A DNA stretch of 18,253 bases. Origin: Actinomycetes bacterium. Lineage in GTDB: Bacteria; Actinomycetota; Acidimicrobiia; Acidimicrobiales; Palsa-688. This document shows positions 1 through 6,544 of the stretch, one piece after another; position 1 is the stretch's first letter, and each line of letters opens with the position of its first letter. The position numbers were made by a program, and so were the translations under genes. The notes beneath the pieces are model-generated. The model saw nothing but the letters and a program-made list of their open reading frames with translations, had not been told where the DNA came from and ran no database searches. Where the stretch lies: positions 1 through 18,253 of the forward strand of contig JAKACE010000004.1 of assembly GCA_021821705.1 (NCBI GenBank), given 5' to 3'.

Positions 1-811
1 GTACGTGCACCGCCACCAGCACCAGCACCGCGGCGGGGATCAGCGAGATGTGAAGCATCACTGCCTGGCCGAAGTTCATGGGGTTGATGAAGGCCCCGAT
101 GCCACCCGAGGCGAAGGCGTCCTTGGCCTCGAACGCGATCCATTGCGAATCGAAATTGGTCTGGGAGATGTAACCGGTGAACGCCTCGAAGATCGCCACC
201 AGGAAGCACAGCACCCCTGTCATCCAGGTCGCCTGGCGGTGGCCCCGCCAGGACGCCATCCAGAACTTGAACCACAGGTGCACTGTCATGAAGCCCATGA
301 ACAGCTCCACGGCCCACAGGTGGACGGAGTTGACGAAGTGACCCGCAGAGGAGATGTGCCACCAGGCCGGCCCCTCGAAGGCCAGGGCCAGCCCGGAGCA
401 GATGACCACGACCAGGGCCGTCAGGGTCGCTACCCCGAAGATGTACGCCCAGGACGCGACGTAGGCCGGTTGGTAGTCCGGTAGCAGCTTGGCAGGCGGC
501 AGGAACCGCAGGCCGAGCCTGCGCACGGCACCGGTCCAGGTGGGCTCGCCGGTTTCGGCGGCCTGTGCCCTGCCGGCCGGCTCGGTCCCCTCCGCCTCGG
601 GCGCCTCCGCCTCGGGCGCGGGTACCGGCCTGGGTTTCATGAACGGCACCAGCAGTGCGGCGATGAACAGAGCGACCAGCACCACGATGACAACCAGGTT
701 GGCCAGGGATATGACCACGAAGCCCCAGTGGAAGTAGTGGTCAGGGTGGTTGAGGTTGATGGCCCCGGCCGCCGTGGGGCGACCTGCGGCCAAGGTGACT
801 GTGGTTGGCAT
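1..811 (-). CDS. Cytochrome b N-terminal-domain protein (b6-type), partial
   Basis: This is the first 270 residues of a membrane cytochrome b; the gene continues past the left edge. Reading from the ATG at 811, there is an extra hydrophobic helix at about residues 31-57, then a Pro/Glu/Ala-rich linker (about 60-90), then a cytochrome b-like four-helix region from about 115. Haem-ligand candidates are H164 and H178 (14 apart) and H254 and H269 (15 apart). The 14/15 pattern is that of cytochrome b6; mitochondrial-type cytochrome b has 14/14. The usual GYxLPWGQ-like stretch after the third helix is replaced by GYISQTNFDSQW (213-224). By family knowledge it would be the quinol-oxidising subunit of a bc-type complex. 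A GGGGGA Shine-Dalgarno lies about 8 nt before the ATG. The family assignment is firm; its partners are not visible. Confidence 0.85.
   Translation of the reverse strand, partial: MPTTVTLAAGRPTAAGAINLNHPDHYFHWGFVVISLANLVVIVVLVALFIAALLVPFMKPRPVPAPEAEAPEAEGTEPAGRAQAAETGEPTWTGAVRRLGLRFLPPAKLLPDYQPAYVASWAYIFGVATLTALVVVICSGLALAFEGPAWWHISSAGHFVNSVHLWAVELFMGFMTVHLWFKFWMASWRGHRQATWMTGVLCFLVAIFEAFTGYISQTNFDSQWIAFEAKDAFASGGIGAFINPMNFGQAVMLHISLIPAAVLVLVAVHV
590..619 (-). repeat. Perfect 15-bp tandem duplication in the cytochrome b linker
   Basis: Two exact adjacent copies of CTCCGCCTCGGGCGC (plus-strand reading), at 590-604 and 605-619. In the minus-strand gene they encode APEAE twice, inside the acidic, proline-rich linker between the extra N-terminal helix and the haem domain. 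The repeat is in frame and probably tolerated because the linker is flexible. Confidence 0.85.
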
Positions 812-974
812 GGTCGGCGTCCCCCGGTTGACGTTAGGGCAAGGCGCTATGTCGTCGTCATATCTAGCAATGCCAGGGGGGCCATCTCAAGCCCCGTGGC
901 GCGGCGGGCATGTCGCCCGCTCCACATCCGGCGCGGGTCTGACCCCGCTCGGCCCTTGGTAGCCTAGTGCTGTC
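812..974. other. Divergent intergenic region, cytochrome b / purQ
   Basis: This 163-bp gap lies between divergently transcribed genes. On the minus strand a TAGATA box (866-861) is a weak -10 candidate for the cytochrome b gene and would leave a leader of about 40 nt carrying the GGGGGA Shine-Dalgarno. On the plus strand TAGCCT (960-965) is the purQ -10 candidate. No purS gene or RNA gene is apparent here. Confidence 0.4.
960..965 (+). promoter_or_regulatory. -10 box candidate for purQ (near-leaderless)
   Basis: TAGCCT fits TAnnnT and lies 9 nt before the purQ ATG, which would put the transcript start about 0-3 nt before the start codon. No Shine-Dalgarno precedes the ATG, in keeping with leaderless translation. 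No good -35 hexamer is seen. Confidence 0.45.
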
Positions 975-1664
975 ATGCCGCCCCGTATCGGTGTAGTCGT
1001 GTTCCCAGGGACCAACTGCGAGCACGACGTGGTGGAAGCCGTCGAGTCCCTCGGTGGGCTGGCCGAGCTCGTCTGGCACAGCGACGACAGCCTTCGGGGC
1101 GTGGACGCGCTGGTCCTCCCGGGCGGCTTCGCCCATGGTGACGCGCTGCGACCGGGGGCTATCGCCCGTTTCTCCCGGGTCATGGCTGCCGTCGCCGACA
1201 TGGCGGCGGCCGGCGGCCCGGTGGTCGGCATCTGCAATGGCTTCCAGGTCCTGACCGAGGCCCACCTCCTTCCAGGTGCCCTGCAGAAGAACAGGTACCT
1301 GAGCTTCCTTTGCCAGATGACCGACCTGGTTGTCGCCAGTGACCGTTCGGTCCTCACGCGTGGCGTGGAGCCGGGGCGACGCTTGCGGGTGCCGATCAAC
1401 CACTTCGAGGGCAACTTCACGGCGTCACCCGAGGTGCTGCGTCGTCTGGAGGACGAGGGCAGGGTCGTGCTGCGCTACGTCGACAACCCCAACGGGTCGG
1501 CCAACGGCATCGCCGGGATCTGCAACGAGGCCGGCAACGTAGTCGGGCTCATGCCCCACCCCGAGCGGGCTTCGAGCCGGCTCCTCGGCTCGACCGACGG
1601 TGCCGTGCTGCTCACGGCGCTGCTGCAGTCGGCGGGCGCCGCCGTTCACGCACCGACGCGGTAG
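975..1664 (+). CDS. purQ: Phosphoribosylformylglycinamidine synthase subunit PurQ (glutaminase)
   Basis: 229 residues, full length for PurQ. This class I glutamine amidotransferase releases ammonia from glutamine and passes it to PurL, which turns FGAR into FGAM in purine synthesis. The N-terminus reads IGVVVFPGTNCEHD, typical of the family. The triad is visible: nucleophile C87 in GICNGF, and H195 and E197 in MPHPER. The oxyanion region LPGGFAHGD (48-56) is intact. The ATG at 975 sits just after a TAGCCT -10 box without a Shine-Dalgarno. purL, normally directly downstream, is 1.4 kb away beyond an antisense gene, and no purS is present. The 3' end overlaps the tail of the convergent larA-like gene by 19 bp. 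Confidence 0.97.
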   Translation: MPPRIGVVVFPGTNCEHDVVEAVESLGGLAELVWHSDDSLRGVDALVLPGGFAHGDALRPGAIARFSRVMAAVADMAAAGGPVVGICNGFQVLTEAHLLPGALQKNRYLSFLCQMTDLVVASDRSVLTRGVEPGRRLRVPINHFEGNFTASPEVLRRLEDEGRVVLRYVDNPNGSANGIAGICNEAGNVVGLMPHPERASSRLLGSTDGAVLLTALLQSAGAAVHAPTR

Positions 1665-2944
1665 AGCGTCTCGCCCGAGCGGCGGACCACGAGGGTGGAG
1701 CCGTCCAGCGCTGCCGTCGCCGGGTCGATGCGGGCCGGGTCGACATAGGACAGGTTGAGGCGGCGGCAGTCCTCCTCGGGGATGCCGGTGGCGAGGGCAA
1801 CGTCGATGCGCGGGCTCTCCCGGCCGGAAGCGGCGTCGTACGTGCCGGCACCCTTCACGTGGCTGGAGTGGGCGAGCACGGCCAGGGGCTCGGACGCGAA
1901 CCTCTCCCACTGGCCCACGAAGTAAGCCAGCGGGTGGTAGCCCACCCGGAAGATGTCGGCTCCGTGGGTTGCGCTGACCTGGTTCAGGTGCGGCGCGTAG
2001 ATCACCAGGCGGCCCCCGTCGGCGACAGCCGGTTCGAGCTTGTACATGGCCTTGCCGGCCGTCCACAGCTCGTCGTAGATGGGCATCGGGCAGGAGATGA
2101 CGTTGTGGTAAGGGTGCTCGACCCGCTCCACGTGCAGCCTGGCAGCGTGCTCGGCGCAGGCCTCCCATGCCTCCCGCGGCGCGCCGGCGTACAAACCGGC
2201 TGTCCGGCCCTGCTCGGTGGCCACGGCCACCAGCGTTACGGGGACGGTCAGCAGGCGGGTCGCTTCCTCGATAAGGGCTCGCACCGGAGTATCGCGCCGG
2301 CCGATGGTGGCCAGCACTCCGGACAGGGCGCCCAGCCAGTGCATCACGTCGATCATCTCGGGGCCCGAGATACCCGGGAAGATGTACTTGGCACCCCCGG
2401 AGAACCCGGCGACCTCATGCGGGAGCACAGGACCGACCACTACCACCCTGTCCACCTCGACGGCCCGTCGGTTGGCCCTCACGACCAGGTCGCCACCCAG
2501 GGACGGGTGCCAGGTCGGCCCGGCTATCTGGCGGATCCGCTCAGCGGCCACGGTGCCGAGCCGTGCCAGCGCGCCGGGCTCACGCCACGAGTGGTTGCGC
2601 AGGCCGGTCACGGGAGCCGGCAGCGCTGCACCGGCGCCGAGGCCGAGCATGGCGGCTATGTCGCGCTCGTCCATCGGTGGGTGGGTGCCCAGGGCCACCA
2701 TCACCTCGACAGAGCGCGCCCGGTGCAGGGCGGCGAGCACGGCCGGGAACAGCTCGGCCAGGGCAACGTCACGAGTCCGGTCCGGCACCAGGACCAGGAC
2801 CCGTTCACCCTGTACCTGGTCCTCGAGGGCGGTGTGCAGGACACGCCCGGTTTGGTCGACGCTGACGGCCGACCCGGGCGGGGCGGCGGCCCATGCGACG
2901 CCGTCTGGTGCCGGGCTGTCGCCTCCGTGGCTCGCGGTGCTCAC
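1646..2944 (-). CDS. LarA-family nickel-pincer racemase/epimerase homologue
   Basis: 432 residues from a GTG at 2944, close to the roughly 425 of LarA. LarA enzymes racemise lactate, and homologues act on other 2-hydroxy acids, using a nickel-pincer nucleotide bound to a lysine. Expected landmarks are present: DRTR (55-58), GTHPPM with H88, the hallmark [17 protein letters not shown] (175-191) with H176 and the cofactor-type K186, H202, and Y290/K298. LarA usually has GxHRP; here the residue after H88 is proline, not arginine, which may mean another substrate. Upstream codons remain open to 3202, but they would run into purL, and the GTG lies 6 nt after a CATAAT box, so I choose 2944 as a leaderless start. 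The cofactor genes larB, larC and larE are not in the window. The family is sure, the substrate unknown. Confidence 0.88.
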   Translation of the reverse strand: MSTASHGGDSPAPDGVAWAAAPPGSAVSVDQTGRVLHTALEDQVQGERVLVLVPDRTRDVALAELFPAVLAALHRARSVEVMVALGTHPPMDERDIAAMLGLGAGAALPAPVTGLRNHSWREPGALARLGTVAAERIRQIAGPTWHPSLGGDLVVRANRRAVEVDRVVVVGPVLPHEVAGFSGGAKYIFPGISGPEMIDVMHWLGALSGVLATIGRRDTPVRALIEEATRLLTVPVTLVAVATEQGRTAGLYAGAPREAWEACAEHAARLHVERVEHPYHNVISCPMPIYDELWTAGKAMYKLEPAVADGGRLVIYAPHLNQVSATHGADIFRVGYHPLAYFVGQWERFASEPLAVLAHSSHVKGAGTYDAASGRESPRIDVALATGIPEEDCRRLNLSYVDPARIDPATAALDGSTLVVRRSGETLYRVGA

Positions 2945-2950
2945 AACCGC

Positions 2951-2956
2951 ATTATG
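2951..2956 (-). promoter_or_regulatory. -10 box candidate for the larA-like gene (leaderless)
   Basis: On the minus strand CATAAT (2956-2951) is followed by GCGGTT and then the GTG start at 2944, so transcription would begin about at the start codon. The box lies in an 11-bp palindrome (CGCAT-T-ATGCG, 2948-2958) and between two copies of CAACCGCA (2944-2951 and 2961-2968), which could be a regulator site. Confidence 0.5.
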
Positions 2957-3088
2957 CGCGCAACCGCAGGACCGCCGCCCGCACCCGACCGGCCAGGACC
3001 ACGGGGGCGGCGTCGGGTGCAGGATGCGGCCCGCACCGATGGGCACCGGCCCGGGGTGCCGGACTTTCGGGCCCGGAGGCAGCGCCTT

Positions 3089-3094
3089 TACCCT
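3089..3094 (+). promoter_or_regulatory. -10 box candidate for purL (leaderless)
   Basis: TACCCT fits TAnnnT and is followed by 7 nt and then the purL ATG at 3102. The only GGAGG nearby (3075-3079) is 22 nt from the ATG, too far to act as a Shine-Dalgarno. purL therefore appears to have its own promoter, separate from that of purQ. Confidence 0.5.
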
Positions 3095-3101
3095 ATTGGC
3101 A

Positions 3102-5336
3102 ATGGGTACTCCGATCCACCGCGAACTGGGCCTGAGCGACGACGAGGCGGAGTCGATCGAGCGCATCCTGGGCCGCAGCCCGAACCATCTGGAGCTGGCC
3201 ATGTACGCGGTGATGTGGAGCGAGCACTGCTCCTACAAGTCATCGCGGGTGCACCTGCGCCGCCTGCCGACGCAGGGCCCGGACGTCCTGGTCGGCCCGG
3301 GGGAGAACGCAGGTGTCGTGGACGCCGGTGACGGTATCGCCGTGGCGGTGCGCATCGAGAGCCATAACCACCCTTCCGCCATCGAGCCCTACCAGGGGGC
3401 GGCCACGGGAGTGGGAGGGATCATCCGGGACATCTTCACCATGGGCGCCCGGCCCGTGGCCCTCATGGACCCCCTGCGCTTCGGGCCTCCGTCCGATGCC
3501 CGGAACCGTTGGGTGGCGGCCGGTGTGGTCAGTGGCATCTCAGGTTACGGCAACTCCGTGGGCGTGCCCACCGTCGGAGGCGAGCTGCAGTTCGCGCCCT
3601 GCTACTCCGGCAACCCGCTGGTCAACGTGCTCTGCGTCGGCCTTCTGCCCAAGGACAGGCTGGTGCTGGGGCGGGCGGCCGGGGTGGGCAACCTGGCGGT
3701 CCTGCTCGGCTCGCGCACCGGCCGCGACGGCATCGGTGGCGTGAGCGTGCTGGCTTCGGCGGCTTTCACCGACGACGCCGAGGTCGAGGCGGCCAAGCGG
3801 CCCAACGTCCAGGTGGGCGATCCCTTCGAGGAGAAGCGGCTCATCGAGGCCACCCTCGAACTGCTCGACCATCACCTCGTTGTCGGGATACAGGACCTGG
3901 GTGGTGCCGGACTGACCTGCGCTACCAGCGAGACGGCGTCTCGGGGTGGTGTGGGCATGGACGTCGACGTCGAGGCGGTGCCGCTGCGCGAGGCCGGCTT
4001 GGCGCCCTTCGAGGTCATGACCAGCGAGAGCCAGGAGCGCATGCTGGCCATCGTCACGCCTGGCGACCTCGACGCGGTTATGGAGGTGTGCCGGCGTTGG
4101 GAGGTGACGGCCACCGTCGTGGGGCGGGTCACGGACGGGGGCCGCCTGCGGATCCTGGCTGGCTGGGACGGCGAAGTGCTGGCCGATGTGCCTGCAGCCA
4201 GCCTGCACGAGGACGCCCCGCTCTACCACCGGCCCATGGCCCGCCCGGCCTGGGCGGACGAGAGGGCTGCCGACGACCCCGCCCGCCTACCCGCCCCTGG
4301 GGCCAGGCAGTTGGAGGCCGACATGCTGGCGATGCTCGCCGACCCGGCCTGGGCCTACCGCCAGTACGACCACCAGCTCTTCCTCAACACGGTCGTGGCC
4401 CCGGGCGCCGACGCGGCCGTGCTGCGGCTGTCCGCTCCGGGCGCCAGGCCGCCGGCAGGGCCCCCTGAGCGGGGCCTGGCCATGTCGACCGACGGCAACC
4501 AGCGGTGGTGCGCCCTGGACCCTCGCCACGGCACCCGGCTCGTGGTGGCCGAGTCCGCCCTCAACCTGGCCTGCGCCGGTGCCCGGCCCGTCGCCCTGGT
4601 CAATTGCCTCAATTTCGGCAACCCGGAGCACCCCGAGGTGATGTGGCAGCTCTCCGAGGCCATCGACGGCATGGCGGAGGCCTGCACCGCTCTGGGCATA
4701 CCCGTGGTCGGCGGTAACGTCAGCCTCTACAACGAGAGCCGGGGCGGTGACATCGACCCCACGCCGGTCGTGGGGACTGTCGGCGTGATCGAGCACCTCG
4801 CTCCGGGCGTGCCCACAGCCAAGCTGGTCGCCGGCAGCTCCATAGTCCTGCTCGGCCCGGACGGTCCTGGCGCCGTCTCCCTCGCCGGCAGCAGGTGGGC
4901 GGCGGAGCGGGCCGGCCACCTCGGAGGAAGGCTGCCGGCGCTCGACTTCGACCTGCACGCGGCGGTGCTGCGCCTAGTGAGCTCGCTGGTCAACGAGCGG
5001 ATCGTGGACGGCGTGCACGACGTCTCGGATGGCGGTGTCGTCGTGGCGCTGGCCGAGATGGCGGTCAGCGGTGGCACCGGTTTCCGGGTCGCGCCGATGG
5101 GCGGCCATGCCGCCCTCTTCGGCGAGGGACCTACGCGCGTGCTGCTCAGCGTGCCTGAAGTCCGGGTGAGCCTGGTCCTCGAGCGGGCGGCTGCTGCGGG
5201 GGTGCCTGCCCGCCGCCTGGGGACGGCCGGGGGAGACCGCCTGGTGGTCGAGGACGAGCTGGACGTCGGGCTGGAGGCCGCCCTCTCCGCATGGCACGAC
5301 ACCCTCCCGGAGGTCTTCTCGCTGGCCCGGCCGTAA
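3102..5336 (+). CDS. purL: Phosphoribosylformylglycinamidine synthase subunit PurL (synthetase)
   Basis: 744 residues, the length of the small PurL that works with separate PurQ and PurS. It carries out the ATP-dependent amidation of FGAR to FGAM. Seen in order: [10 protein letters not shown] with H42, [20 protein letters not shown] with H88, the glycine-rich [14 protein letters not shown], then the second AIRS-like half with STDGNQRW and [12 protein letters not shown]. No glutaminase domain is fused; PurQ at 975-1664 supplies ammonia. The open frame extends far upstream, but family alignment begins at [11 protein letters not shown] and the ATG at 3102 follows a -10 box, so I take this start. 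It is divergent from the larA-like gene (157-bp gap) and convergent with the lacI gene. Confidence 0.97.
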   Translation: MGTPIHRELGLSDDEAESIERILGRSPNHLELAMYAVMWSEHCSYKSSRVHLRRLPTQGPDVLVGPGENAGVVDAGDGIAVAVRIESHNHPSAIEPYQGAATGVGGIIRDIFTMGARPVALMDPLRFGPPSDARNRWVAAGVVSGISGYGNSVGVPTVGGELQFAPCYSGNPLVNVLCVGLLPKDRLVLGRAAGVGNLAVLLGSRTGRDGIGGVSVLASAAFTDDAEVEAAKRPNVQVGDPFEEKRLIEATLELLDHHLVVGIQDLGGAGLTCATSETASRGGVGMDVDVEAVPLREAGLAPFEVMTSESQERMLAIVTPGDLDAVMEVCRRWEVTATVVGRVTDGGRLRILAGWDGEVLADVPAASLHEDAPLYHRPMARPAWADERAADDPARLPAPGARQLEADMLAMLADPAWAYRQYDHQLFLNTVVAPGADAAVLRLSAPGARPPAGPPERGLAMSTDGNQRWCALDPRHGTRLVVAESALNLACAGARPVALVNCLNFGNPEHPEVMWQLSEAIDGMAEACTALGIPVVGGNVSLYNESRGGDIDPTPVVGTVGVIEHLAPGVPTAKLVAGSSIVLLGPDGPGAVSLAGSRWAAERAGHLGGRLPALDFDLHAAVLRLVSSLVNERIVDGVHDVSDGGVVVALAEMAVSGGTGFRVAPMGGHAALFGEGPTRVLLSVPEVRVSLVLERAAAAGVPARRLGTAGGDRLVVEDELDVGLEAALSAWHDTLPEVFSLARP

Positions 5337-5344
5337 AGGGAGAA

Positions 5345-5362
5345 GATGTTAGCGCTACCATC
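5345..5362. promoter_or_regulatory. LacI-family operator candidate O2 (distal, 3' of lacI)
   Basis: GATGTTAGCGCTACCATC is an 18-bp palindrome with 8 of 9 paired positions and a central CG, the usual LacI-family operator form. Its reverse complement matches O1 (6521-6538) at 16 of 18 bases. It lies in the 45-bp gap between the purL stop and the lacI stop, where no gene starts. It may be an auxiliary site for DNA looping, or a roadblock. It could also act as a small hairpin between convergent genes, but the match to O1 favours an operator. Confidence 0.65.
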
Positions 5363-5381
5363 GACGCCTTCGACGGCGGCC

Positions 5382-6467
5382 TCAGCTGGCCGTGGGGACT
5401 GTCGACTGCCTGACTACCAGCGTCGGGGGTATCAACTGCTGGTCCGGCGTGCCCGTGCCGGCCAGCTGCTCCATGAGGACCTGCACCGCTACCTGGCCGG
5501 CGCGCTCGAAGTCCTGGCGCACGGTGGTGAGAGGCGGGAGGAAGAACGCAGACTCGGGGGTGTCGTCGAAGCCGACGACGGCAACGTCGTCGGGCACCCG
5601 GCGACCCCGTTCCTGCAGCGCCAGCAGCAGGCCGAGAGCCATCGGGTCGTTGGCGGCGAAAATGGCCCGGGCGTTGGGCACCTGGGCCAGCAGCTGCCCG
5701 GCCTCGTAACCCGACCGGGCGGTCCAGTCGCCGACGATGGGAGGGTTCACGGTGAGGCCGGCCTCTCGCAGGACGCCCATCCAGGCTTCGGTGCGCAATT
5801 GGGCGTCGAGCCAGTTGTCCGGTCCGGCGACGTGGAAGACCTCCCCGCGGCCCTGGGCCAGCAGGTGCTCTGTGGCCAGCCTGGCCCCGAGGGCCTGGTC
5901 GACGGAGACCACGGGCACGTGCCCGTTGGGGTTGCCCTCCACCACCACGGCCGGGAAGCCCCTCGGCAGCGAGGAGACGACCTCGTGGGCCGACGTGTAC
6001 GGGGCTATGACGGCCAGGCCCTCGACGGACTGGCTCGTCAGGCGGCGCAGCGCCTGGCGCACGGACTGGCGGTCGAGGTTGTGGACGGCGGCCACGGACA
6101 CGAAATAGCCGTGCGCTTGGGCAGCGGCCTCGATGCCGAGCAGGGTGGAGGCAGGGCCGTAGTAATTGGTGCCCAGGGCGACCACGCCGAGCGTCTTGGA
6201 GCGCCCGCTGGCCAACGCCCTGGCTGCAGGGTTGGGCCTGTAACCGAGCTGCTCAATGGCGGCCAGCACCCGGGAGCGGGTTATGTCCCGTACGCTCGGG
6301 TGGTCGTTCACGACACGCGACACTGTTTGGAGGGACACGCCAGCGAAGCGGGCGACATCGGCGATAGAAGGAGGGCGCTCAGCCGTCCGGCCCGGGGCGT
6401 GCGTACCGCCGTTGGTCGACCCGGTGCCTGCGAGCATGCCGGTGGTCGTCGCCCGCCGTTCAGCCAT
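5382..6467 (-). CDS. LacI-family transcriptional regulator (probable pentose/arabinose repressor)
   Basis: 361 residues from the ATG at 6467. The N-terminal helix-turn-helix SIADVARFAGVSLQTVSRVV (34-53) and hinge helix NPAARALASGRS (79-90, with the minor-groove leucine) are classical LacI/GalR. A periplasmic-binding-protein-like effector domain follows, with VAVVGFDDTPES near the C-terminus. A 33-residue Thr/Gly-rich extension precedes the HTH, longer than usual. An in-frame GTG at 6494 and an ATG at 6437 are alternative starts; I chose 6467 because CGGGGG lies about 8 nt before it. The gene is divergent from araB and probably binds O1 over the araB -10 box and O2 beyond its own 3' end, with the inducer likely a pentose or pentulose. 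It plays the role that LacI-type AraR has in some actinobacteria, but orthology is not shown. Confidence 0.9.
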   Translation of the reverse strand: MAERRATTTGMLAGTGSTNGGTHAPGRTAERPPSIADVARFAGVSLQTVSRVVNDHPSVRDITRSRVLAAIEQLGYRPNPAARALASGRSKTLGVVALGTNYYGPASTLLGIEAAAQAHGYFVSVAAVHNLDRQSVRQALRRLTSQSVEGLAVIAPYTSAHEVVSSLPRGFPAVVVEGNPNGHVPVVSVDQALGARLATEHLLAQGRGEVFHVAGPDNWLDAQLRTEAWMGVLREAGLTVNPPIVGDWTARSGYEAGQLLAQVPNARAIFAANDPMALGLLLALQERGRRVPDDVAVVGFDDTPESAFFLPPLTTVRQDFERAGQVAVQVLMEQLAGTGTPDQQLIPPTLVVRQSTVPTAS

Positions 6468-6520
6468 GGGTGTGCCCCCGTCGTGCAGCCGCACCCGGCC
6501 GGTGCTGGTGGCAGGTATTT

Positions 6521-6538
6521 GATGAGAGCGCTAACATC
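6521..6538. promoter_or_regulatory. LacI-family operator candidate O1 over the araB promoter
   Basis: GATGAGAGCGCTAACATC has 7 of 9 palindromic positions. It has one perfect half (AGCGCTAACATC), identical to a half of O2 in inverted orientation. It covers the araB -10 box TAACAT (6532-6537) and lies in the 77-bp lacI-araB gap, so a bound repressor would block araB and could also control lacI. Confidence 0.7.
6532..6537 (+). promoter_or_regulatory. -10 box candidate for araB (leaderless)
   Basis: TAACAT is followed by 7 nt and then the GTG at 6545, placing the transcript start at about the start codon. No Shine-Dalgarno precedes the GTG. The box is the right arm of operator O1. Confidence 0.6.
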
Positions 6539-6544
6539 CCTACC

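Noticed and set aside
1859..3331. Plus-strand open frame of 490 codons opposite the larA-like gene
   Set aside because: It covers the conserved minus-strand LarA motifs and the purL start in another frame; composition is low-complexity and no domain is visible.
5345..5362. O2 as a simple terminator hairpin between purL and lacI
   Set aside because: The stem is short and interrupted and has no T-run, and the close match to the site on the araB promoter is better explained by an operator.
5345..6538. Operator spacing of 1176 bp equal to 112 turns at 10.5 bp per turn as proof of looping
   Set aside because: Over more than a kilobase, helical phase has little effect, so the near-integer number is most likely chance.
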